From the NCBI GenBank assembly GCA_964501365.1, contig CAZCST010000038.1, forward strand, positions 16,580-80,579: 64,000 bases of DNA, in the 5' to 3' direction. This document shows positions 48,194 through 56,212 of this stretch, piece by piece (position 1 is the first letter of the stretch; every line of letters starts with the position of its first letter). The notes beneath the pieces are model-generated. The model was not told where the DNA came from. It saw nothing but the letters and a program-made list of their open reading frames with translations, and did no database searches. Both the position numbers and the translations under genes were made by a program. The DNA is from CAZAMB01 sp964501365. GTDB taxonomy: Bacteria; Planctomycetota; Phycisphaerae; UBA1845.

Positions 48194-49098
48194 TTTCTCA
48201 ACTCCATTCATCGTTGGGTTTTGCTTCGCGGCCCGGAGAGTCGTTAAATCCCCGATTCTGGGATCGGCTTCGCCTGTCCGCGCCACCGTGCCTTGGATTT
48301 GCAGGGCGGAATCTGCCCGATCTGTCGCCTGCACGATTTGATCTGGCGATCACCGGAACCGCGTATTCGATCGGGATGAGCCCCATCGGTCCGTGCCTCA
48401 CATTTACAGGCAATGCGGCGATGCAACAGAATGCCGCGAGCTGGGGACTGCCGTGTAAATTCTGCATCAATGATTATTACGACGCGATCTTTCTGCAAGC
48501 GTATTTCAAATTTACGCACAGCGCAGGAGCCAAGGAGAGCACGCTGTTCTGGTCGGACAATCCGACGGTGGGAAGCAGTCAGTACGGGTATCGGCTGTAT
48601 GTGGACAATAACGCGGACAAATTGAAGTTGATGATTGCGAACGGAGACTTGGTGCCGGCGGCCACACCCACGGTGTACACATCCGCCGGCACACTTGCCA
48701 GTGGGCGCTGGTATCACGTGATCGTGGGGTGGTGGCCGCTTGCCTATGACACGGGCGGCGGGCCGTCAGACGCTTGTCGCATGTGGATCGATGGGAGGCA
48801 GGATGGTCTGCCCGCGGTGACGAACAGCACGCCGTCCGGCGTGGAGGAATTCTGTTCGCATCTGGCCACGCAGAACGCGCGCATCGGGGCGACGTTGGGC
48901 AGTACGTCGCCAGACTTTTCGATCGCATTGCTCAATGTCTGGAATCGCGGATTGGCCGACGCCGAAATCGCCCAACTCAGCGTGGATCCGCTGGCGATGT
49001 TTCGGCGTGCGGAGGTGAGCGGAGCAGGCAAAGCCCCCCGCAGAGTGAGCTTGGGCGGTGCGACATTGCGGCGAATGAATATAGTGCTGACAGGTTAG
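48190..49098 (+). CDS. LamG/concanavalin A-like phage surface protein
   Basis: 302 residues, starting within the stop of the previous gene. The core has the LamG/ConA-like pattern: AIFLQAYFKFTHSAGAKEST, SSQYGYRLYVDNNADKLKLM, LASGRWYHVIVGWWPLAYDT, CRMWIDGRQDG and FSIALLNVWNRGLADAEI. Such domains bind sugars or decorate virions. It is the last gene of the module; a receptor-binding role is possible but no tail gene is near. Confidence 0.7.
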   Translation: MISQLHSSLGFASRPGESLNPRFWDRLRLSAPPCLGFAGRNLPDLSPARFDLAITGTAYSIGMSPIGPCLTFTGNAAMQQNAASWGLPCKFCINDYYDAIFLQAYFKFTHSAGAKESTLFWSDNPTVGSSQYGYRLYVDNNADKLKLMIANGDLVPAATPTVYTSAGTLASGRWYHVIVGWWPLAYDTGGGPSDACRMWIDGRQDGLPAVTNSTPSGVEEFCSHLATQNARIGATLGSTSPDFSIALLNVWNRGLADAEIAQLSVDPLAMFRRAEVSGAGKAPRRVSLGGATLRRMNIVLTG

Positions 49099-49281
49099 TA
49101 GGCGCCGCCTCAACATCCACAATAAGCGCTAATTCGTCGAGCGTTCGTAGGGCGCCTAATAAAATAAGATGTGGCACAGACTTTCCAGTCTGCGCCTGAT
49201 GCACAAGACTGAAAGACTGTGCCACACTTGTTAGACGCTCTTACCCTCACCCTGCCCTCTCCCTAAGAGGGAGAGGGGATT
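49099..49281. repeat. Repeat cluster at the end of the head module
   Basis: Two elements lie here. A palindrome at 49170-49226 has arms TGTGGCACAGACTTTCCAGT and GACTGTGCCACA. At 49242-49278 is a copy of the CCTCACCCTGCCCTCTCCC family with stem CCCTCTCCCT/AAGAGGGAGAGGGG. GGCGCC words near 49,102 and 49,151 form a further outer inverted pair. Confidence 0.75.
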
Positions 49282-50022
49282 TCACGGAGCCGGCTTGTCG
49301 GGGCCGGAGGCAGTCCATTGGCGTCCGATCTCGCTCACGTTTTTCGGGCCGGGGATATTGGGCACGGGGTAGCCAAAGGACGCACGACGCTTGCGGATTT
49401 CGCTGGTGGAAATCTTGAACGCTGCGTCGCGCTTGGCGATCAGGCTGTCGGCGATCTGGCCGTCTCCGTTGGCTGACCACATCAACATCGGCTCGCCCAG
49501 GGGGAAATCCGACGCCGGATCGCGCCAGGTGTGCCACGTCTTGCCCCAGGTGGTGACCAGACCCGGAAAAATATCATCGCCGAGCGTGGGGAGGTCGGGA
49601 GCGACAAGCTGCCCGGCCATGATCTCGTAGGCGTGGGGGTGCCAGTATTTCTTTTCGCCTTCGGGGAGGCCTCGATAGGCGGCATCATCGATGATGTACT
49701 CGATTCCCAGAAGTTTCGCGTCGGATTCTCGGGAACTGTAGATCACGCACTGGTGCAGCTTTTTGCCCTGCGGGGAGCAAAAATGATGTGCCTCGACCTG
49801 AAAGCTCGGGTTCTCCTTGGCGATGTGAAAAGCACACAGATAAAGGTGCATTTGATTGACCGGTGTCCAATTTGGCGAATCCTTGCTGGCCGCGTGATCG
49901 CCGTGGCCGTGGTCGGCCTTTTCGGTTTGCGCCTGTCCGGAGGTGAAATTGACGATGGCAACCAGAGTGAGAGCGGTGAGAACCAGTTTGCCAGTGGCGG
50001 AAAAATTGCGCCGATGAATCAT
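49282..50022 (-). CDS. Exported DUF1264 (OBAP-like) protein
   Basis: 246 residues. A signal peptide (ATGKLVLTALTLVAIVNF) is followed by a His-rich stretch (EKADHGHGDHAASKDS). The DUF1264 core follows: MHLYLCAFHIAKENPSFQVE, AHHFCSPQGKKLHQCVIYSS, LLGIEYIIDDAAYRGLPEGE and KYWHPHAYEIMAGQLVAP. The family is related to plant oil-body-associated proteins; function in bacteria is unknown. Predicted periplasmic. It is divergent from the aminotransferase gene. Confidence 0.75.
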   Translation of the reverse strand: MIHRRNFSATGKLVLTALTLVAIVNFTSGQAQTEKADHGHGDHAASKDSPNWTPVNQMHLYLCAFHIAKENPSFQVEAHHFCSPQGKKLHQCVIYSSRESDAKLLGIEYIIDDAAYRGLPEGEKKYWHPHAYEIMAGQLVAPDLPTLGDDIFPGLVTTWGKTWHTWRDPASDFPLGEPMLMWSANGDGQIADSLIAKRDAAFKISTSEIRKRRASFGYPVPNIPGPKNVSEIGRQWTASGPDKPAP

Positions 50023-50162
50023 GGTGTGTTCTCCAGGAATTGACCTGAATCGCCGGGGCCCGCCGCGCCGCGGGCCATGCCAGAGCGATTGACGCCGGAA
50101 ATATATCCTTGAGAAATCGGGCGGGCAATCGGTTTTTTGAGTGTTCAGGGCATTTTTGGGTT

Positions 50163-51479
50163 ATGATCTCGTGCATGATGACAGCAGATTCGAGCCGGCG
50201 AGGATTCATGATGACAGCGATTGGCACAGTGGCGGGAGGCATTGCCATACTCCGCGATGACGCGATTGCGCGAGTGCAGGCGGCGGTTGATGCGAGCGGA
50301 AAGGCGACGCCGGGCGAACTGGCCTCGAATGAAGATTTCTGGTTTGAGGTACAGCAGGCGTACGACGTGGATCGCTCGCTGCTGAATTTGAACAACGGCG
50401 GAGTGGCCCCGTCGCCGAGGGTGGTGCTGGAGGCCATGCACCGGCATACCGAGTTCACCAATCATCTGCCGTCTCGACATCTGTGGGATGTGCTCGATCC
50501 GCAGGTGGAGCCGGTCCGCAAGCGCCTGGCCGCGCACTTCGGGTGTGATGCGGAAGAGATTGCGATCACGCGGAATGCGAGCGAGTCGCTGGAAAATTGC
50601 CTGCTGGGGATTGATTTGCAGCGCGGCGACGAAATTCTCTGCACCTCGCACGATTACCCGCGCATGCGCCAGACTCTGATGCAGCGGGAAAAACGCGAGG
50701 GTGTGATGATGAAGACCTTTCCGATCCCGACCCCGCCGGAAAAACTCTCTGACGTTACGCGACTCTACGAGCAGAACATCACACCCAAAACTAAAATGAT
50801 TCTCGTCTCGCATGTCATCAATATCACGGGGCAGATTCTGCCCGTGAAGGACGTGGTGGCATTGGGTCGGGCACGGAATATTCCGGTGATTGTGGATGGG
50901 GCGCATTCGTTTGGGCATTTTCCATTCAAGCAGGCCGACCTGGACTGCGACTACTTCGGCACTAGCTTGCACAAGTGGCTCAGCGCGCCGATCGGGAACG
51001 GCGTGCTGTATGTGAAAAAGGAAAAGATTTCGGGCATCTGGCCGCTGATGCCTCCGCCGGAGACGACGGCCGCCGACAACATCCGCAAGTTCGAGGAAAT
51101 CGGGACGCATCCGACGGCCCCGCGGCTGGCGATCGCCGAGGCGCTCATGTTCTACGAAGGCATCGGCGCCGAGCGCAAGGCCGCCCGCCTCCGCTATCTG
51201 CGCGATCGCTGGGCCAAGCGGCTGATCAATAAGCCGAAAGTGATATTCTATACCAGCCTGAGCGACGACCAATCCTGCGCGATCGCCACCGTGGGCATCG
51301 AAGGCATCAAGGCGTCGGACTTTACGAAGTACCTTTTCGACAAGCACCGAATCTGGACCACGCCGATCGAATACGAGCACATCAACGGAATTCGCGTGAC
51401 GCCGAACACCTACACGACGGTGGCAGAGGTCGATCGGTTTGGGGGCGTGATGGAGCAAATCGTGGCGAAGGGAATTTAG
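50163..51479 (+). CDS. Tat-exported class V aminotransferase (isopenicillin-N-epimerase-like)
   Basis: 438 residues from ATG 50163. The N-terminus has a twin-arginine signal (SSRRGFMMTAIGTVAGGIAI). The class V fold follows: LLNLNNGGVAPSPRVVLEAM, ITRNASESLENCLLGIDL, PVIVDGAHSFGHFPFKQAD, and the PLP-binding Lys in YFGTSLHKWLSAPIGNGVLY. It is nearest to the isopenicillin N epimerase / cysteine desulfurase-like group, many of which are exported in planctomycetes. Substrate unknown. Export of a folded, cofactor-loaded enzyme explains the Tat signal. Confidence 0.82.
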   Translation: MISCMMTADSSRRGFMMTAIGTVAGGIAILRDDAIARVQAAVDASGKATPGELASNEDFWFEVQQAYDVDRSLLNLNNGGVAPSPRVVLEAMHRHTEFTNHLPSRHLWDVLDPQVEPVRKRLAAHFGCDAEEIAITRNASESLENCLLGIDLQRGDEILCTSHDYPRMRQTLMQREKREGVMMKTFPIPTPPEKLSDVTRLYEQNITPKTKMILVSHVINITGQILPVKDVVALGRARNIPVIVDGAHSFGHFPFKQADLDCDYFGTSLHKWLSAPIGNGVLYVKKEKISGIWPLMPPPETTAADNIRKFEEIGTHPTAPRLAIAEALMFYEGIGAERKAARLRYLRDRWAKRLINKPKVIFYTSLSDDQSCAIATVGIEGIKASDFTKYLFDKHRIWTTPIEYEHINGIRVTPNTYTTVAEVDRFGGVMEQIVAKGI

Positions 51480-51626
51480 AGGTTGTCGGTACATGGCGGC
51501 GCTGCGCCTGGCCATGCGACCCGCTGGGGGGCGCTTGCAGATTGTTGTCTCGTTTGGATCAGCACGGCACAAAAGAAGGTGTAGGCTCCAAATTCGAAAC
51601 TTCAAATTCCGTGGGAGTTCACGCCA

Positions 51627-52541
51627 ATGGGACTTCGAAAATGTAGGGATTGCCGCAATTCCGTAAGCTCACGTGCCGATGTTTGCCCGCACTGCGGCGG
51701 TCCAATGCCCGCCAAAACAAGCCTTATCACAGCATTCGTGGCACTCGTGCTTGTCATCGCTGTCTTCGCCGGAATGTGCCAACGGTTCTCGAGCGATGAG
51801 GCTAAGCTTGCCGACGTGCCTTCTCGGCCGCGCGCCCAGAATTCGTCGTCAGATCGTAGGTCCCCAGGGGAAGCGAGCCGGACCATTCACGAACTCCCAG
51901 AAGAAACGAAAGAATCAGACAAAGTTAGCGCTGCGTCCGCCGCTACTGGTGTCGGCAACTTCGTACTACGAGGTATTTCCGAATCCAATGGTTTGGCGAA
52001 AGCTAGATTTAGCCAGAAGGTGACCGGCAAGCGCGTTTACTTGAGCACCGGAGAAGTCATAGAAGGGTGGGTTATTTCGGAAATTGACTTTCCAAGAAAG
52101 AGGGTAACTCTTAAGAACGAGACGGACGGCCAAATCATAACATTGCAACCCGACGATTCCGCTCCCAAGGTTTCCAGAGATGCCAAGAAAGAGCGCCTTC
52201 TGAAAGAGGAGGACGAGAGAAGAGCGAATCAGCAGGTGAGTGATCGCTCAACTTTGTATGTCGCTGCGCTAAATGCGGCCGGAGCAAAGCTAGTCGAGAA
52301 TGTGGCGGTGGAACAAACTGGAGACGTGTGGGAAGCTAGATTGACGGTCAAGGATCTTTGGCACATCCGGCACTACCAAGTTCGACTGCAGGACGCTCAG
52401 ACACTTTGGGATCTATGGGCGCGAATTGCGTCTCCGAAGCAACCTGACCTTGCCAGGATCAGTATCGTAGATCATCGGGGAAACGAAGTGGGAGGCTCTC
52501 GCATATGGGGAGGCTCCTTAATCTGGGTGCAAGAGGACTGA
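51627..52541 (+). CDS. Zinc-ribbon membrane protein
   Basis: 304 residues. A four-Cys zinc ribbon (KCRDCRNSVSSRADVCPHCG) is followed by one transmembrane helix (SLITAFVALVLVIAVFAGMC) and a Ser/Glu-rich linker. The C-terminal part is a periplasmic mixed domain with VYLSTGEVIEGWVISEIDF (a short beta module) and a helical section. Zinc-ribbon-plus-helix proteins of this type are common and of unknown function. Its base composition is more AT-rich than its neighbours. Confidence 0.65.
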   Translation: MGLRKCRDCRNSVSSRADVCPHCGGPMPAKTSLITAFVALVLVIAVFAGMCQRFSSDEAKLADVPSRPRAQNSSSDRRSPGEASRTIHELPEETKESDKVSAASAATGVGNFVLRGISESNGLAKARFSQKVTGKRVYLSTGEVIEGWVISEIDFPRKRVTLKNETDGQIITLQPDDSAPKVSRDAKKERLLKEEDERRANQQVSDRSTLYVAALNAAGAKLVENVAVEQTGDVWEARLTVKDLWHIRHYQVRLQDAQTLWDLWARIASPKQPDLARISIVDHRGNEVGGSRIWGGSLIWVQED

Positions 52542-52836
52542 ATCTGATTGGACCCCGTCAATCACGCTGGCAACTAAATGCGGGCGGTGGTGGGGTGGCA
52601 GCCGGCCACGCCACACGTCGGCATTTGTCCGGAATGCGGGACGAAGGTTGAACAGAAGCCCGTTGAAACGGGCTGAGGTTACGGAACAAAAAGGAAATGG
52701 GGTACGCGTGGCCTCGCTGACCAGGCCTCGAAGGCCTGGCCTAAGCCCGCCTGGTGGCGGGGCAAGGTCGCTGAAGCGACCTGGAGATCATTTCCGGCGT
52801 TTGCCCGAAATGCGGGCAGCCGACTCCAACGACACC
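52542..52836. other. Gap before the toxin-antitoxin operon
   Basis: No gene seen. Short hairpins at about 52,701-52,733 (a GGCCTCG / CGAGGCC pair around GACCAGGCCT) and a GGTCGCTGAAGCGACC palindrome at 52767-52782 are present, in the style of other small repeats in this window. Confidence 0.5.
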
Positions 52837-52866
52837 TTGACAGATGTTATAACAAATGTTATAATA
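52837..52866 (+). promoter_or_regulatory. Promoter and operator of the AbrB/Doc operon
   Basis: A consensus promoter, TTGACA at 52837-52842 and TATAAT at 52860-52865 with 17-base spacing. The palindrome TGTTATAACA (52845-52854) lies in the spacer and a second copy, TGTTATAATA (52857-52866), covers the -10. The 12-base period puts both on nearly the same face of the helix. This is the expected arrangement for repression by the AbrB-type antitoxin, with or without the toxin. Confidence 0.85.
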
Positions 52867-52885
52867 ACCTCCAAGGAGAACCGCC

Positions 52886-53110
52886 ATGCAATCATTGAAG
52901 ATCACTACGGTAGGTAACTCTTCAGGAGTGATTCTCCCAAAGGAGATTCTTGAAAGACTTCGCGTCGAAAAAGGCGACACGCTGTATGCGCTTGAGACTC
53001 CCAACGGGATCGAACTCACTCCATTTAATCCTGAGTTTGCCAAGCAAATGGACATCGCGGAACAGGTGATGCGCGAAGACCGCGACGTACTTCGCAGACT
53101 GGGTGAGTAG
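52886..53110 (+). CDS. AbrB/MazE-family antitoxin
   Basis: 74 residues with AAGGAG eight bases upstream. The swapped-hairpin AbrB fold is clear: LKITTVGNSSGVILPKEILE and LRVEKGDTLYALETPNGIEL. The C-terminal helix (FAKQMDIAEQVMREDRDVLR) is the likely toxin-binding part. It overlaps or nearly overlaps the toxin gene. Expected to neutralise the Doc-like protein and repress its own promoter at 52,837. Confidence 0.9.
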   Translation: MQSLKITTVGNSSGVILPKEILERLRVEKGDTLYALETPNGIELTPFNPEFAKQMDIAEQVMREDRDVLRRLGE

Positions 53111-53510
53111 TTGGATGCGCGAACCTCAATGGATTCGCGGCGATGTCGTGCTTGCCATCCACAGGCGCCAACTCGCTGAACATGGCGGAATAGACGGCCT
53201 CCGCGATGCCGGATTGCTGGAGTCGGCAATAGCGCGACCTCAGAATCTGTGTGCTTATTCCGACCCCAAGCCCGATCATTCGGCGTTGGCCGCGTCTTAC
53301 GCGTTTGGAATCATCAAGAACCATCCGTTCCTCGACGGCAATAAGCGCACAGGTTATGCCGTTTGCAGGACCTTTCTGATTCGCAATGGACACGATATCC
53401 ACGCTACGCAGGAACAAAAATATCAAGCGTTTTTGGCAGTCGCCAGCGGCGAGCTTGATGAGACAGGACTCGTAGATTGGATACGATCTGTCCTAATTCG
53501 ATCCAAATAG
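53103..53510 (+). CDS. doc: Doc-type Fic toxin
   Basis: 135 residues from GTG 53103, overlapping the antitoxin stop by eight bases; ATG 53115 is an alternative. The Fic motif is HPFLDGNKRTGYAV, with the Doc-like placement after NLCAYSDPKPDHSALAASYA. Doc proteins phosphorylate EF-Tu and arrest translation. The family normally pairs with Phd-type antitoxins; here the partner is AbrB-type, which is known for some Doc-like modules. Coupled translation and one promoter serve both genes. Confidence 0.88.
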   Translation: MSSWMREPQWIRGDVVLAIHRRQLAEHGGIDGLRDAGLLESAIARPQNLCAYSDPKPDHSALAASYAFGIIKNHPFLDGNKRTGYAVCRTFLIRNGHDIHATQEQKYQAFLAVASGELDETGLVDWIRSVLIRSK

Positions 53511-53517
53511 GTCGGAA

Positions 53518-55335
53518 TCAATTTCCGGTTTGTTTGCGCATGATCATGTCGAAGCCGCGGACGAGCGCGACGTAGCCGCGCCAGACGAGGAGGCAATAGA
53601 GGCCTAGAGCGATGGAGGTTCCGATGGCGGCGGCCACCCGGATGGCGGAAAGAGTTACAGCGGAGGACAGATTCGCGCCCTGGGCCAGCTCGGCTGGGGC
53701 GACGAGGAACCAAACGGCGGTGAAGGGCGTGAAGGGCGAAAGAAACGCGGCAAATTCGCCGCCGGAGGCATTCACTAGAGCGAAGCCGATGAGGGTGACG
53801 AGTCCGCCGGCGAGCAGGATCGCGCCGATGCTGGTCATCACGGCGGTCATATTATTGCGACTGGTGAGCGAAAACCGCAGGCCGATCACGCAGGCAATGG
53901 CCGTGTAAATCACCAGCAGCAAACCCACTTCAGCGGCGACTTCGAGAGGGACGGCGGGACGCGGCACACGCCGCGCGATATCCACCAGCGCGAACAGCAG
54001 CAACGCGACGACAGGCCCGATCAAGAGCGGCAGCACGAAGCTGACCAATCCACGAAGCTTGCCCCAAAGCACGTAGCTGCTGGTGAGGGGCGTGGTCATC
54101 AGCAATTCCATGGTCTTCGATTCCTTTTCCTTGGTGATCGAAGTTGCGGCGGTGTTGGCGGCGATGATGAGGGCGAGGGCGAACTGAATCATGGTCAGAC
54201 CGGCCAGCCACTCAGGGACTTCCGACGGCTTGAGGCTGCCGCCAAGGTAGTACACAAGTACGACAATCGAAGCGATGAGACCACCGGCAACGATCCCCCA
54301 TCGAAGGAATCGTCCACCTGCGGCGCGGGTGCAGGCTTCACGCCAGGCGACGGGATTGTGCCAGACGTTGCGCGGAGTGCGGGTGCGCTCGCCGGTAGCC
54401 TGGCGGCGAAAGCGATCGAAGAAATTGCTGAGGAACGTGGGCTCGCCGGTTTTGATCCCGCGGCGAACGTAAAACATGCTCACGGCCACAAGCACGAGGG
54501 ACAGGGCGAGAGTCCAGGTCACATAGACGGTGGATGGATAGGCCAGTGCGTAGCGGGCGATCGAACCGTATTCCGGGAGGGCGGCATACGGCGGGGCGCT
54601 GACGCGATTGAGAGCGACCTCCAACGCCAGGAACGGATGGAGCGGCGTCAGCCAGCTCATGCGCACGCCGTCGAGGTTGGCCGCAGAGGCGGCGACCCAG
54701 GTGCGATCCCAGCGGCCAAACAGATAGAGGGCCAGGAGGTACAAGGCGATCATCAGATAAAAAGAGAAGATGGTGCGACGCGTGCCGACGCCGATCATGG
54801 CGATGAAGATGGCGAGCGCCCCGGTCAGGATGGCGGTGGAGGCCGACAGAGCAAAGCTTTGCACGATTTGCGGGCTCGTAACGCCGCCGTAAATCATGGT
54901 CATGTAGAAGATAGGCAGACCCGCGAGGAGGAGTACGATTACGAAATAGAGCCGGCTCATCAGCGTGCCCAAAACGATCTGGCCGGAGGTGAGCGGCGTG
55001 GAAATGAGGATGTTGAAGGTCTGGGCATCGCGTTCCTGCGTGATCGCGGAGGCGGTGAACACGGGTGCGAGGAAGCACATGAGGAGCAATTGCGTAGTGG
55101 CCGCGTAGCGGAATGTCTGGGAAGCGTTTTTGGCGAGTTCGGTGAGCGAGGCGCTTTCTTCGGCAGACGGAATTTGCAGCCAGAGCACGACGCCGGCGAG
55201 TGCGGCGAGGTATCCGAAGCGAAGCCAGAGATGCCGCTGTCGCCGGGAAGCGCCGTAGACGACGCGGACGAGGATGGGATTGGCAGGGAGCAGATGCCAC
55301 AGCCAAAGCCAGAGTTTGGTAAGCACCGCATTCAC
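53518..55335 (-). CDS. ABC-2 type transporter permease (double domain)
   Basis: 605 residues with about 12 transmembrane helices in two homologous halves. Each half has the ABC-2 sequence pattern where the cytosolic loop meets the membrane: QERDAQTFNILISTPLTSGQ in the first and KEKESKTMELLMTTPLTSSY in the second. The ATPase subunit is not adjacent, so it must come from elsewhere. Likely an exporter or gliding/nosD-type permease; substrate unknown. Confidence 0.82.
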   Translation of the reverse strand: MNAVLTKLWLWLWHLLPANPILVRVVYGASRRQRHLWLRFGYLAALAGVVLWLQIPSAEESASLTELAKNASQTFRYAATTQLLLMCFLAPVFTASAITQERDAQTFNILISTPLTSGQIVLGTLMSRLYFVIVLLLAGLPIFYMTMIYGGVTSPQIVQSFALSASTAILTGALAIFIAMIGVGTRRTIFSFYLMIALYLLALYLFGRWDRTWVAASAANLDGVRMSWLTPLHPFLALEVALNRVSAPPYAALPEYGSIARYALAYPSTVYVTWTLALSLVLVAVSMFYVRRGIKTGEPTFLSNFFDRFRRQATGERTRTPRNVWHNPVAWREACTRAAGGRFLRWGIVAGGLIASIVVLVYYLGGSLKPSEVPEWLAGLTMIQFALALIIAANTAATSITKEKESKTMELLMTTPLTSSYVLWGKLRGLVSFVLPLLIGPVVALLLFALVDIARRVPRPAVPLEVAAEVGLLLVIYTAIACVIGLRFSLTSRNNMTAVMTSIGAILLAGGLVTLIGFALVNASGGEFAAFLSPFTPFTAVWFLVAPAELAQGANLSSAVTLSAIRVAAAIGTSIALGLYCLLVWRGYVALVRGFDMIMRKQTGN

Positions 55336-55436
55336 AATTGTCGTAGCCTATCCGAAGGTAGAGCGCAAGCGAATGCCTCCCTTGCACAAGCACGTTCCAT
55401 CAAGCAGACTATAGGGGTCTTATTGGGGATTTATCT

Positions 55437-56108
55437 ATGAAAATTCGAAATTTGAGTTTGCTGCTGACCATGATTTCCGCCGGAATCTGCGTGTCATGCC
55501 GCGGCGACCGGGCCAAGCCGAAGGGCACGGCGGTGACAGAACAGCACTCAACGGCGAAGCCCGCTGAAACAAGAAATCAGGCCAGTGCTGGAGGCGAAGT
55601 GAAAGCCGATGCGAAACCGGCCGTAGCTGCAAACGAAGCTGAGCCGCACAAGATTGAGGTCATTGAGGAGAAGCACCCCAACGGCGTTGTCCGCAAGCGG
55701 GTGGAAGGGTATCGCGATGAGAAGGGTGAATTTGTGCCGCACGGCATCACCGCCACCTGGTACGAGTCCGGGCTGAAATGGACGGAGATGTCGTTCAAGG
55801 ATGGCATCAAGCAGGGCCAGCAACGCAAGTGGTACAACACTGGGGCAGAATGGTCCGTCGGTTTCTATGATGATGGGGCCGAGAATGGCGTGTGGACGGC
55901 TTATCACCCCAACGGGGAAAAGGCCCGGGAGATTCATATTGATCACGGTGTGTTTGACGGACCGTACATCGAGTATCACAAGAATGGCCACAAGAGCTCC
56001 GAGGTGACCTTCGTGAAGGGCGTGCGGCAGGGCGTTTCGACAGTTTGGGATGAAGACGGCTCCGTAGCCTATGTCACCGACTACATCGACGGCGTCGAAC
56101 AGCCGTAG
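55437..56108 (+). CDS. Lipoprotein with MORN/YwqK-type repeats
   Basis: 223 residues. The N-terminus RNLSLLLTMISAGICVSC ends in a lipobox-like CVSC, so the protein is probably lipid-anchored. A Lys/Ala/Glu-rich linker leads to five repeats of the YwqK/MORN_2 type (TWYESGLKWTEMSFKDGIKQ; AYHPNGEKAREIHIDHGVFD; EYHKNGHKSSEVTFVKGVRQ). These are structural repeats; despite the annotation tradition for YwqK, no toxin is near. Function unknown. Confidence 0.75.
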   Translation: MKIRNLSLLLTMISAGICVSCRGDRAKPKGTAVTEQHSTAKPAETRNQASAGGEVKADAKPAVAANEAEPHKIEVIEEKHPNGVVRKRVEGYRDEKGEFVPHGITATWYESGLKWTEMSFKDGIKQGQQRKWYNTGAEWSVGFYDDGAENGVWTAYHPNGEKAREIHIDHGVFDGPYIEYHKNGHKSSEVTFVKGVRQGVSTVWDEDGSVAYVTDYIDGVEQP

Positions 56109-56212
56109 AAAGACTGACAATTATTTCCCTGCTCATACCAGACAACACCGCTGCTTCGCAGTCGCGGTACTGATTGGGCATGGCGGCGCTTCGCTTGACC
56201 ATGCCACTCCAT
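56109..56212. repeat. Short repeat between convergent genes
   Basis: GCAGTCGCGGTACTGATTG matches CGGTCGCGGTACTGATTG at 39,274, and CATGGCGGCGCTTCGCTTG resembles CATGGCGGCGCTGCGCCTG at 51,493. Each second element ends in ACCATGC or GCCATGC, giving a small stem. Confidence 0.55.

Larger units (their letters stand above)
39366..49098 (+). mobile_element. Mu-like head gene module (incomplete prophage or domesticated particle)
   Basis: All genes are on the plus strand in the order terminase large subunit, portal (gp29), protease (gpI), decoration protein, major head protein (gpT), gp36, then six small structural genes. This is the head block of Mu-like phages. Missing are transposase, small terminase, the gp30 head-morphogenesis protein, tail tube and sheath, tape measure, baseplate, fibres, lysis and regulation. 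Many gaps contain a host-type palindromic repeat, which suggests long residence. Flanking genes are chromosomal. Boundaries are set by the first and last phage-like genes; no terminal repeats were found. Confidence 0.75.

Noticed and set aside
50145..51605. 486-codon minus-strand ORF antisense to the aminotransferase
   Set aside because: Arg/His-rich shadow of a gene with clear PLP-enzyme motifs.
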